64,000 bases of DNA, taken from assembly GCA_025062375.1 (NCBI GenBank), contig JANXAG010000005.1:16373-80372 (forward strand), given 5' to 3'. The stretch is from Anaerolineae bacterium. GTDB taxonomy: Bacteria; Chloroflexota; Anaerolineae; SpSt-600. The translations under genes were made by a program, and so were the position numbers. Shown piece by piece: positions 25,521-32,296 of this stretch. The notes under the pieces were generated by a model. The model did no database searches and had not been told where the DNA came from. It saw nothing but the letters and a program-made list of their open reading frames with translations. How positions within the stretch are numbered: the stretch's first letter is position 1; each line of letters starts with the position of its first letter.

Positions 25521-26915
25521 TCAACCACTCCTCTTTCCTCGCACCGCATCCTGGCCCATTATAAGCAGGGAGACAACGCCTAAAACAGCAGCCACATGAA
25601 GGTACATCCCATGGACGTAAAGATTGTCAAAGAAATTGTGGACCGTCAGGTGGATGAAACTGCCGATGGCGCCAACCATAAGAGCCCTCTTCCACCCGGC
25701 AATCCACCTGAGGGCTCGCAGGGTTTGAACAAAGACCCATCCCCAAAAGAATAGGTAAGCCAGTAACCCGATAAATCCGGTCTCAGCGGCGATGTTCAAG
25801 TAGTAATTATGAGCATGGCCTAAGGGTTCAGGCCAGCGTGGTAAAGCATAGGCGTGATAAACTGGCTCGTAGTTTCCTATTCCCACCCCAAACCAGAAAT
25901 GGTCCCCCCACATCCTAAGGGCAGCATCCCAGTGGGCAAGCCTTTCTATGATGGCATAGTTTTCATCGGTTATCTCGGCAGTCCTCAAATCCTCCAGGCC
26001 GGGTGAAATGGACAAATCCCGGAACCTCGCCAAAAACGGCTCCAGTGGAGGCCTTATAAGCAAAGCCAGAATCAGGAACAATAGACCCAAACCGATGGAG
26101 ACCCTCTTATCCATAAGCGCCGCTAAAACCGCCAGAGCCGCCATTGCCCCCAGCCATGCCCCCCTTGACCAGCTCATAATCAGAGCCATTCCTGTCACCC
26201 CCGCCACAGCAAGACAGGCCGATCCCAGACTCAAGCGCAGCCGCCAGGAAATTCCCCTATCAAGAATCAGACCCAGGCCTGCCGCCAGAGCCAGAGGCAT
26301 AACAAGACCCATGTATCCACCGAAGGGGTTAGGCTGCATGAAATGCCCATAAGCCCGAACGAATTTCCCCATTACCACAAAGTGCTCGGGACCAGAGCGG
26401 GTCAAAAACTGATAAACCCCGAAGGAGCCTTCCACAAAACCTGCCAGAAGAAGCCCTCCGACGATCCAGGGAATACCTTTCTCTTCAATGGCTGTGGAAA
26501 TAATGAGGTAGACCATAAGGACTTCACCCCATTTGAGGAGCTCTTTCAGAGAGTATTCGAGAGAAGTGGCTTGGAGAACGGAAACGGCCATTACCCCGTA
26601 GAGGATAAGGGCTGGTAGAAAGAAGGGGCCAAAGCCACGCCAGTTTTCCCTCAATACCGATTTTCTCGCCAGCCATACCCCTGCTGCCAGCGCTACCGTT
26701 AATTCAGTTAGCCCAACCCGGGCCGGGCCTATGGAAATTTCCCGGATAGAGCCCAGGGGTATGCTCAGAGCTAAAAGAGGGAAAACTGCCACCGGATGTA
26801 AAAGCACGATTATGCTTACCGTTGTCGCTCCCAGCAGAGCTGCGGACCACTTTACAGGCAAAAACAAAATAACCAGCCCTGTCGCCAGGGCCAGAAACGT
26901 TTCTCTAAGCCTCAC
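25521..26915 (-). CDS. O-antigen ligase/polymerase-like membrane protein (Wzy_C)
   Basis: This 464-residue integral membrane protein has about 11-12 helices. Family marks of the O-antigen ligase (Wzy_C/WaaL) domain are ALIMSWSRGAWLGAMAALAVL, followed by a large extracytoplasmic loop (about residues 305-370), then LGHAHNYYLNIAAETGFIGLLAYLFFW with the conserved His. Such proteins ligate or polymerise polysaccharide chains on the outer face of the membrane. It overlaps the upstream folP start region by 11 bp and may be cotranscribed with it. The polysaccharide is unknown. Confidence 0.83.
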   Translation of the reverse strand: MRLRETFLALATGLVILFLPVKWSAALLGATTVSIIVLLHPVAVFPLLALSIPLGSIREISIGPARVGLTELTVALAAGVWLARKSVLRENWRGFGPFFLPALILYGVMAVSVLQATSLEYSLKELLKWGEVLMVYLIISTAIEEKGIPWIVGGLLLAGFVEGSFGVYQFLTRSGPEHFVVMGKFVRAYGHFMQPNPFGGYMGLVMPLALAAGLGLILDRGISWRLRLSLGSACLAVAGVTGMALIMSWSRGAWLGAMAALAVLAALMDKRVSIGLGLLFLILALLIRPPLEPFLARFRDLSISPGLEDLRTAEITDENYAIIERLAHWDAALRMWGDHFWFGVGIGNYEPVYHAYALPRWPEPLGHAHNYYLNIAAETGFIGLLAYLFFWGWVFVQTLRALRWIAGWKRALMVGAIGSFIHLTVHNFFDNLYVHGMYLHVAAVLGVVSLLIMGQDAVRGKRSG

Positions 26916-28158
26916 GAAAGCTTCCTCTTACAATTGCATCAGTCATTCTGGCGACCCGAACCATCGCTTTTACATCGTGCACCCTCACTATATCTGCTCC
27001 GGCAGCTATACCGAGGGCTACCGTAGCTGCGGTCCCCTCCAACCTTTCGCTCGGAGGAAGATTGAGGACATATCCTATCACCGATTTTCTGGAAGTCCCC
27101 AGAAGGATGGGCCTCCCCAAAACTTTGAGCTCCCCAAGACGCTGGAGGATTTCCAGATTCTGCTCCACCGTCTTTCCGAAGCCTATACCCGGGTCCACTA
27201 TAATCTTGTCAAAATCCACACCAGCTTCAAGGGCAAGGTTTATGCTGTACTCAAGTTCCTGGATGATATCTGCCATAAGATCGCGGTACTCTATCCCTAC
27301 ATAACGGCCCCCGAGACGTTCCTCTTGAACAGCATTTTTCGGCTGAGAGCGGTTGTGCATTATCACAACCGGGACCCTGTATTTAGCCACAACCCTGGCC
27401 ATATCGGGGTCCATCCTCAACCCCCACACATCATTAACCATGCTGGCCCCAGCTTCAAGGGCTTCCTGTGCTACTCTGGCTTTGTAAGTATCAATAGAAA
27501 TGGGCACATCTACCTCCCTGACCAGCCGCTTGAGAACCGGCATGACCCGATTTAACTCTTCTTCCTCTGAAATGGGCTGAGAACCGGGTCGGGTTGACTC
27601 CCCTCCTATGTCTAAGATATCGGCTCCCTCCTCTACAAAACGGAGAGCCTGCTCTACGGCCTTTTCCACGTCTCCGGCAAGGCCATCTCCGGAGAAAGAA
27701 TCGGGCGTAACGTTAATTATTCCCATAACGTAGGTGCGCTCGCCCCATACAAAACTTTTACCCCCGATCTCCATCGGCTTTAAGCTTCCCCCGTGGTAAT
27801 TCTTCAGGGCTCCTTCTATTTCTTCAGCGATGGCTCTTATGGTATCATCGGGGAACTGGCGTAGGAAGGAAACCAGAGCCTCCAGCTGAGCCACCGTTCC
27901 CATCAGAATGACATCGGTGGGGGCAGCAGCTCCGAAATACACCGCCGCCGATATAGCCCCTTCCCCTCCGAGCCTGAGCATTTCCTGCTTGAGGATGTGA
28001 GCAATATCGTAATTGACGTTTTCCAGCTTCACAGCCCTGAAGAAACCTTTGGGAAGCATAAGCTGAAGGCCTTCCTGGTCCACTCCTATTTTTTCCAGCT
28101 CTTTTCTGAGGCCATCGGGGGTAAAATACTGCAGAATCCGGGCATTAAATTTTCGCAT
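26905..28158 (-). CDS. folP: Dihydropteroate synthase with N-terminal extension
   Basis: FolP condenses p-aminobenzoate with dihydropterin pyrophosphate in folate synthesis. The 417-residue protein is longer than the usual 270-280. Residues from about 145 on are the TIM-barrel DHPS: YVMGIINVTPDSFSGDG, GADILDIGGESTRPGS, PISIDTYKARVAQEAL, VNDVWGLRMD, VDFDKIIVDPGIGFGKTVEQN and LLGTSRKSVIG. The first ~140 residues form an extra alpha/beta domain ending in EEIEGALKNYHG. A strong ribosome site (AAGGAGGTG) precedes ATG 28158. The extension is known in DHPS of some archaea and thermophilic bacteria, with unclear function. Confidence 0.92.
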   Translation of the reverse strand: MRKFNARILQYFTPDGLRKELEKIGVDQEGLQLMLPKGFFRAVKLENVNYDIAHILKQEMLRLGGEGAISAAVYFGAAAPTDVILMGTVAQLEALVSFLRQFPDDTIRAIAEEIEGALKNYHGGSLKPMEIGGKSFVWGERTYVMGIINVTPDSFSGDGLAGDVEKAVEQALRFVEEGADILDIGGESTRPGSQPISEEEELNRVMPVLKRLVREVDVPISIDTYKARVAQEALEAGASMVNDVWGLRMDPDMARVVAKYRVPVVIMHNRSQPKNAVQEERLGGRYVGIEYRDLMADIIQELEYSINLALEAGVDFDKIIVDPGIGFGKTVEQNLEILQRLGELKVLGRPILLGTSRKSVIGYVLNLPPSERLEGTAATVALGIAAGADIVRVHDVKAMVRVARMTDAIVRGSFREA

Positions 28159-28186
28159 CTTTCACCTCCTTGCGGAGTGTGGCCTA

Positions 28187-28216
28187 ATTATACCAAAAAT
28201 CTCAGGGCACCTTCAA
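28187..28216 (-). promoter_or_regulatory. Sigma-70-type promoter for folP
   Basis: On the minus strand TTGAAG (28216-28211) and TATAAT (28192-28187) are 18 bp apart, with TGG directly before the -10 (extended -10). The expected start near 28180 gives a leader of about 20 nt carrying the AAGGAGGTG site. Confidence 0.75.
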
Positions 28217-28254
28217 GTGTTTTTTAAATTAAAAACCTCAGCAAGGGGGAAGAG

Positions 28255-29340
28255 ATGAAATTTGCGGTAGTAGCCAGAGACAAGCAACCTGTTAGAGATG
28301 CGCTGGCTGAGAAAATTGTGGCCATTTTGCAATCAAAGGGGCATATACTTTCCCATGAGGACGACCCAGAGGTCGGATTAATCCTTAATCTGACGGATGC
28401 TAATGAGCCCCGGCCCTATCGTCGTAAATCAAAAGGGGTGTTCGTGGCAAGCCTGGCCACGGTGGAAGAACTTCCGGAGAATGCCCACCGGGCCGCTTAC
28501 ACCGTGCTGGTCCGGAGCCTTTCCAACCTCGTGCTTTACGCTCACGTCAGGGGCGAAAACACCGATATCTACTTTACAACCCTGGAAGCCGGGTTCTACA
28601 AAGTCCCTTGGGACCCCGAAGAGGTTTACAGCCACTTAATGCCTCTGGCCTGCTCCGTCCTGGTGATAGAGAACGAAATTATCCCTGACTTGCCTCCCGC
28701 TTACTGGAACGGCACCCCTGTGACGGAAAAGCTCATTCATTACGGGCGAGAGATGGACAGAATGGGCATCCTGCCAGCCCCCTTCCCGATCCACGAACTC
28801 CTATCAGAGCGGGATCTGCGGCACGTCTACCTCCTCTACGGCATAACGGGCTTAAGCTATGGCAACTTGAGCGCTCGCGAGGACATCCCGGAACTTGGAG
28901 GAACTACTTTCTGGATGACAGCCAGGGGGGTTAACAAGGCAAAGCTCTCCAGAATCGGGAAAGATATTGTCCTGATAAAAGGCTTTAACCCCGAAAAGAA
29001 CACCATATTAGTAAGCGTTCCACCAGATCATGACCCCACGGTTCGGGCCTCGGTTGATGCCATTGAGCATTACCTCATCTATTCAACTTTTCCTGAAGTG
29101 AGAGCCATTGTCCACGCTCATGCCTGGATGGAGGGAGTGGTCCCCACCCGTCAGAACTACCCCTGCGGGACAAGGGAACTGGCCCAGGAAGTGGTTAACG
29201 TCCTCAAACAAGCTCAAGACCCCTCCAGAGCCATAGTGGGGCTAAAGAACCACGGTCTGACCATAACCGGACGAAGCCTGGACGAAATCTTTGAACGCAT
29301 AAGAGGTAAACTCATAACCCAAGTTCCCATGATGCCCTGA
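28255..29340 (+). CDS. Class II aldolase/adducin-domain protein with unknown N-terminal domain
   Basis: In this 361-residue protein, residues about 175-355 form a class II aldolase fold: LLYGITGLSYGNLSAR, FWMTARGVNKAKL, the metal-binding His287-x-His289 in AIVHAHAW, and His333 in GLKNHGLTITG. These correspond to the zinc ligands of fuculose/ribulose phosphate aldolases and methylthioribulose-1-phosphate dehydratase. Residues 1-160 form a separate domain I do not recognise, starting MKFAVVARDKQPVRDALAEK, with an NAD-kinase-like first strand as a weak resemblance. The gene is alone between folP (divergent) and an Amt-like gene (convergent). The substrate is not predictable; MtnB activity is conceivable because mtnA is 8 kb away, but this is speculation. 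Confidence 0.78.
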   Translation: MKFAVVARDKQPVRDALAEKIVAILQSKGHILSHEDDPEVGLILNLTDANEPRPYRRKSKGVFVASLATVEELPENAHRAAYTVLVRSLSNLVLYAHVRGENTDIYFTTLEAGFYKVPWDPEEVYSHLMPLACSVLVIENEIIPDLPPAYWNGTPVTEKLIHYGREMDRMGILPAPFPIHELLSERDLRHVYLLYGITGLSYGNLSAREDIPELGGTTFWMTARGVNKAKLSRIGKDIVLIKGFNPEKNTILVSVPPDHDPTVRASVDAIEHYLIYSTFPEVRAIVHAHAWMEGVVPTRQNYPCGTRELAQEVVNVLKQAQDPSRAIVGLKNHGLTITGRSLDEIFERIRGKLITQVPMMP

Positions 29341-29415
29341 CAGAACCTCTCAAACGCAGGCAAGCTATTCTCATGCGCCTGAAGCTACTTTTGCTTGAAA
29401 CTCCAAATCAGTGTT

Positions 29416-30705
29416 TTAAGTTGTTGCTTTCTGCCCCTTTGATGTATAATATCGAGTGATAAGAAAAAGGGGCATTACCGTTATGGTGGTCCATAACAAT
29501 ACTGCGGCAAGGCCTATTAGCTGAGCATAAAGCTGATGGGGAAAGTCCGGGATAAAGCCTTGCAAAACCAGAAGCCCACTCACCCCCTGGCCAGAAACCC
29601 CCAAGTAGTTTCCTGGAATACCGTTCCAGCCTTCGCCATACCTGCCATCGGCCAGGAAAGCGGGAAGCAGAATTCCTACAATTCCTCCCAAACCGCTTGT
29701 GGCCATCACCCCCGAGGGGTCCCCAAACCTGAAAACTTCCTCCCAGAGGTAGACCACAAATGGAATGAGGAATCCTACCATGAGACCCGCGAGCCATCCA
29801 GCCCAGAAAGGGATAAAGAAGGAACAGGTCCCTCCGGCTATGAGACCCGCCACCCCTCCCCTAACGGCCATGAGAAAGTCCCCGGAACCGGTGACAAGGA
29901 AAGAATAAATGGAGGCTCCCAGGATTCCTCCCATCGTTGCCAGCAGAACGTTCACCATTCCCACGTTTACACAAATGGTAGGGTAAACAGAATACACAGG
30001 GTGACCGGCGAGAAAAGCTCCAGCCCCTATGACAGCCAGAACGAGGCCAGTGCCTGCCAGAAGAGGAAGATGAACGGGAGGCATGACAGGAACTGGAGCG
30101 GGCTTCTGGCGGAAGCCCAGGATAGCTGCTCCCAGGAAAGAGACAAAGGCCCCCATAAGGTGCGGGGAAGAGGCCCCCAGCACATCAATGAAACCATGGC
30201 CAAGCCCTACATTTTTCCCCAGGTGATAAAGCCACCCACCACCCCAAACCCAGTTCCCTACGACAGGGTGAAGGAAAAAGGCAATAATCAGTCCTATGAA
30301 CAAAAGTATAAAGCGGTTAACCCTGCCCCAAAGGTTAGCCAGGGGGAGAAATACAGCCAGAGAAACGAGGGAGAGCCCATGGAGGAAGAGGGCGAAAGCT
30401 TCAGGAGAAAGCTCCTCACCCCTGAGAAAGAAACCGTAAAGGCCTATTGCTCCCCAGCCTGGCCCCCACCGCACATCCAAGGGAGACCATTCCCAGATAA
30501 GGCCATCGAGTCCCTTTATGTCCCTGTGGACGAGGCCTATGCCCCCGAATTCCAGGGCAAAGCCGCTTACAAAATAGCCAAGGGTCCCAAGGGCCAGGGA
30601 AAGGAAAAAGATGTAAACAATATCTTTAGCCTCTTGTGGTTTCCTCCCCCCTATGGCCACGAGGGCGAAACCCAGCGGGAGAAGCAGGCTCAAAAGGCTC
30701 AACAT
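29416..30705 (-). CDS. Divergent ammonium transporter (Amt) family protein
   Basis: This 429-residue protein has about 11 membrane helices and Amt-family marks: NWVWGGGWLYHLGKNVGLGHGFIDVLGASSPHLMGAF (residues 151-187), VRGGVAGLIAGGTCSF, and GDPSGVMATSGLGGIVG (328-344). Amt channels pass ammonium through a pore lined by two conserved His. The first is kept as His182. At the second (GVHG in AmtB) this protein has Ser337. It may therefore have altered transport or be a sensor-like Amt. A strong AAAGGAGG site precedes the ATG. No glnK gene is adjacent. It is divergent from the Mut7-C gene with only 41 bp between. Confidence 0.75.
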   Translation of the reverse strand: MLSLLSLLLPLGFALVAIGGRKPQEAKDIVYIFFLSLALGTLGYFVSGFALEFGGIGLVHRDIKGLDGLIWEWSPLDVRWGPGWGAIGLYGFFLRGEELSPEAFALFLHGLSLVSLAVFLPLANLWGRVNRFILLFIGLIIAFFLHPVVGNWVWGGGWLYHLGKNVGLGHGFIDVLGASSPHLMGAFVSFLGAAILGFRQKPAPVPVMPPVHLPLLAGTGLVLAVIGAGAFLAGHPVYSVYPTICVNVGMVNVLLATMGGILGASIYSFLVTGSGDFLMAVRGGVAGLIAGGTCSFFIPFWAGWLAGLMVGFLIPFVVYLWEEVFRFGDPSGVMATSGLGGIVGILLPAFLADGRYGEGWNGIPGNYLGVSGQGVSGLLVLQGFIPDFPHQLYAQLIGLAAVLLWTTITVMPLFLITRYYTSKGQKATT

Positions 30706-30746
30706 AGTGCAACCTCCTTTTGGAAATTTTGCCTGAGGAGAGAACC

Positions 30747-31196
30747 ATGAAGTTTATAGCCGATAGCATGTTAGGCTCCCTTGCCAAATGGCTCCGCATC
30801 CTGGGCTACGATACCCTCTATTTCCCCCACCTGGACGACGATGAGCTGGCTTACCGGGCTATGGCGGAAGAGAGAGTGCTTCTCACCCGGGACCAGGAAC
30901 TCGCCCGCAGGAGGGGGGTAAGGGCTCTCCTTATAAAAAGCTCCTCCCTGGAGGAACAGCTCCTTCAGGTGTTCAAAGAACTCGGACTTGAAACAAGAAA
31001 TAGCTTCTCTCGCTGCCCAATATGCAATGAGCCCCTCAATCCAGTTAACAAAGAGAGCGTCCGTGAAAAGGTCCCTCTCTATGTATTTCAAACCCACGAA
31101 CACTTCAGCGCATGCCCAACCTGCCACCGGATTTACTGGAGAGGCAGCCACTGGCAAAGGATGAAAGAATGTCTGGACAAACTCACACGAAGTTAA
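30747..31196 (+). CDS. Mut7-C (DUF82) RNase-domain protein with zinc ribbon
   Basis: This 149-residue protein matches the Mut7-C family: a PIN-like fold with MKFIADSMLGSLAKWLRILGYDT (acidic residue Asp6), the DDDELAYRAMAEERVLLTRDQELARR segment with further acidic residues, and a C-terminal zinc ribbon with two Cys-x2-Cys pairs (CPICNEPL and CPTCHRIYW). PIN-like proteins are usually RNases. ATG 30747 follows TGAGGAGA; an upstream in-frame TTG at 30720 is unlikely. It is followed after 19 bp by a half-size TauE gene. Confidence 0.88.
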   Translation: MKFIADSMLGSLAKWLRILGYDTLYFPHLDDDELAYRAMAEERVLLTRDQELARRRGVRALLIKSSSLEEQLLQVFKELGLETRNSFSRCPICNEPLNPVNKESVREKVPLYVFQTHEHFSACPTCHRIYWRGSHWQRMKECLDKLTRS

Positions 31197-31215
31197 ACTA
31201 TATGGAGGAACCTCC

Positions 31216-31578
31216 ATGTTTACCATCCTTCTATGCCTTGCGGTAGGATTCGGCGCTGGTGTCCTCAGCGGTCTCATAGGGATAGGAGGTGGAGTTATAA
31301 CAATACCTGCCCTCGTTTACATGTTCAAAATGCCTCAACATTACGCTCAGGGTACTACCCTGGCCATGTTTGTCCTTCCCGCAGGAATTCTGGCAGCCTA
31401 CACTTACTATCAGCAGGGCTTTGTGAATTTAAAATTCGCTTTCCTCCTGGCCCTGGGCTTCTTAGCTGGCGGTCCGCTTGGAGCCAGACTGGCCGTGCAC
31501 CTCCCGGAAGAGGTTCTGAAGAGAGTCTTCGGATTTGCCTTGCTGCTCATAGCTTTGAAGATGATCTGGGGAAAGTAA
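31216..31578 (+). CDS. Half-size TauE/SafE-family membrane protein
   Basis: In this 120-residue protein with four predicted membrane helices, the N-terminal GFGAGVLSGLIGIGGGVITIPALVYMF (near residues 10-36) is the signature of the TauE/SafE (DUF81) family of anion or organosulfonate exporters. FLAGGPLGARLAVHLPEEVLKRVFGFALLLIALKM closes the repeat. Normal members have about 250 residues and two such halves, so this is one half and may work as a dimer. It overlaps the convergent Lgt-like gene by 32 bp. The substrate is unknown. Confidence 0.82.
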   Translation: MFTILLCLAVGFGAGVLSGLIGIGGGVITIPALVYMFKMPQHYAQGTTLAMFVLPAGILAAYTYYQQGFVNLKFAFLLALGFLAGGPLGARLAVHLPEEVLKRVFGFALLLIALKMIWGK

Positions 31579-32293
31579 AGTAAAGCGTTAGGGAAAAGCC
31601 GAGCACAAAAGCCAGAACCAGCTGACCCAGCTCCAAAGGCCCCAGTATCCTGGTGACATCCCCTCGGAAAAAACGAAGGGAGAAATCAAAGGGCAAATAC
31701 CCGAAAGCATAAATCAGAAAAACGCTCCCGGTTTTACACGCCTTCAGGTAAATGGCCAGCAAAAAGGCGAAAATCAGGGCACTCCAGAAGGCCCCCGCAA
31801 GCTGAACCGGGAAGCGATAAGCTTTTACACCGTAAACATCGGGCAGGAAAAGGGCAGGAAAGCCTTTCCACTCTTTTCCATAGGCAAATCCAGCCGCATA
31901 GCATGCCCACCACCCAAAAGCCTGAGCCGGGGCAAGGGACAAAGAAGCAATGTCCAAAAGCTCTGCTAAATTCAACCTTTGAAGACGAGCAAAAAGGGCC
32001 AGGGCCAGAAGTCCTCCGGCCAGAGCAAAGGGAAAGGCAAGTCCCCCTCTCCAGAACTGCCAGGCCTCCCCAGGACTTTCCGAAAAATACTCCCAATTGA
32101 TAACCACAAATCCCGCCCTTCCCAGCATAACTCCTCCAAACATGCTCCATATAAAGGCATCTAAAGCCTTTTCAATACCCCAGCGCCTTTTTCCAGACCA
32201 AATGAAAAAAGCTAAACTCACCAGAAACCCCAGTGCCATAAGCAGGGAGTAAGGCATAACAGGCCACTTCCATATCCAGAAAAGGGGCTTCAC
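31547..32293 (-). CDS. Lgt-like membrane protein lacking catalytic residues
   Basis: This 248-residue protein with about seven helices aligns with prolipoprotein diacylglyceryl transferase: GRAGFVVINWEYFSESPGEAWQFWRGGLAF (residues 58-87), a degenerate signature AFGWWACYAAGFAYGKEW (125-142) and FDFSLRFFRGD...GPLELGQLV near the end. In Lgt the motif around residue 103 (E. coli) is F-H-G-A; here the His is Pro88. The essential Arg of the G-R-x-G signature is Trp128, and the Glu of that motif is Phe. It is unlikely to be the cell's working Lgt, though the fold is kept. It lies 3 bp behind a large GT-C-like gene and overlaps a convergent TauE gene. Confidence 0.75.
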   Translation of the reverse strand: MKPLFWIWKWPVMPYSLLMALGFLVSLAFFIWSGKRRWGIEKALDAFIWSMFGGVMLGRAGFVVINWEYFSESPGEAWQFWRGGLAFPFALAGGLLALALFARLQRLNLAELLDIASLSLAPAQAFGWWACYAAGFAYGKEWKGFPALFLPDVYGVKAYRFPVQLAGAFWSALIFAFLLAIYLKACKTGSVFLIYAFGYLPFDFSLRFFRGDVTRILGPLELGQLVLAFVLGFSLTLYFTFPRSSSKL

Positions 32294-32296
32294 CAG

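Noticed and set aside
28222..28240. AT-rich inverted repeat GTTTTT/AAAAAC as a terminator or operator
   Set aside because: It is short and AT-only and lies just before the aldolase gene; no support beyond base composition.
29536..30750. Long open frame of 404 codons on the plus strand
   Set aside because: It is antisense to the Amt-like gene; its composition (many Gly, Lys, Pro, Ser, no motif) is that of a shadow frame, while the minus frame has clear membrane helices and Amt motifs.
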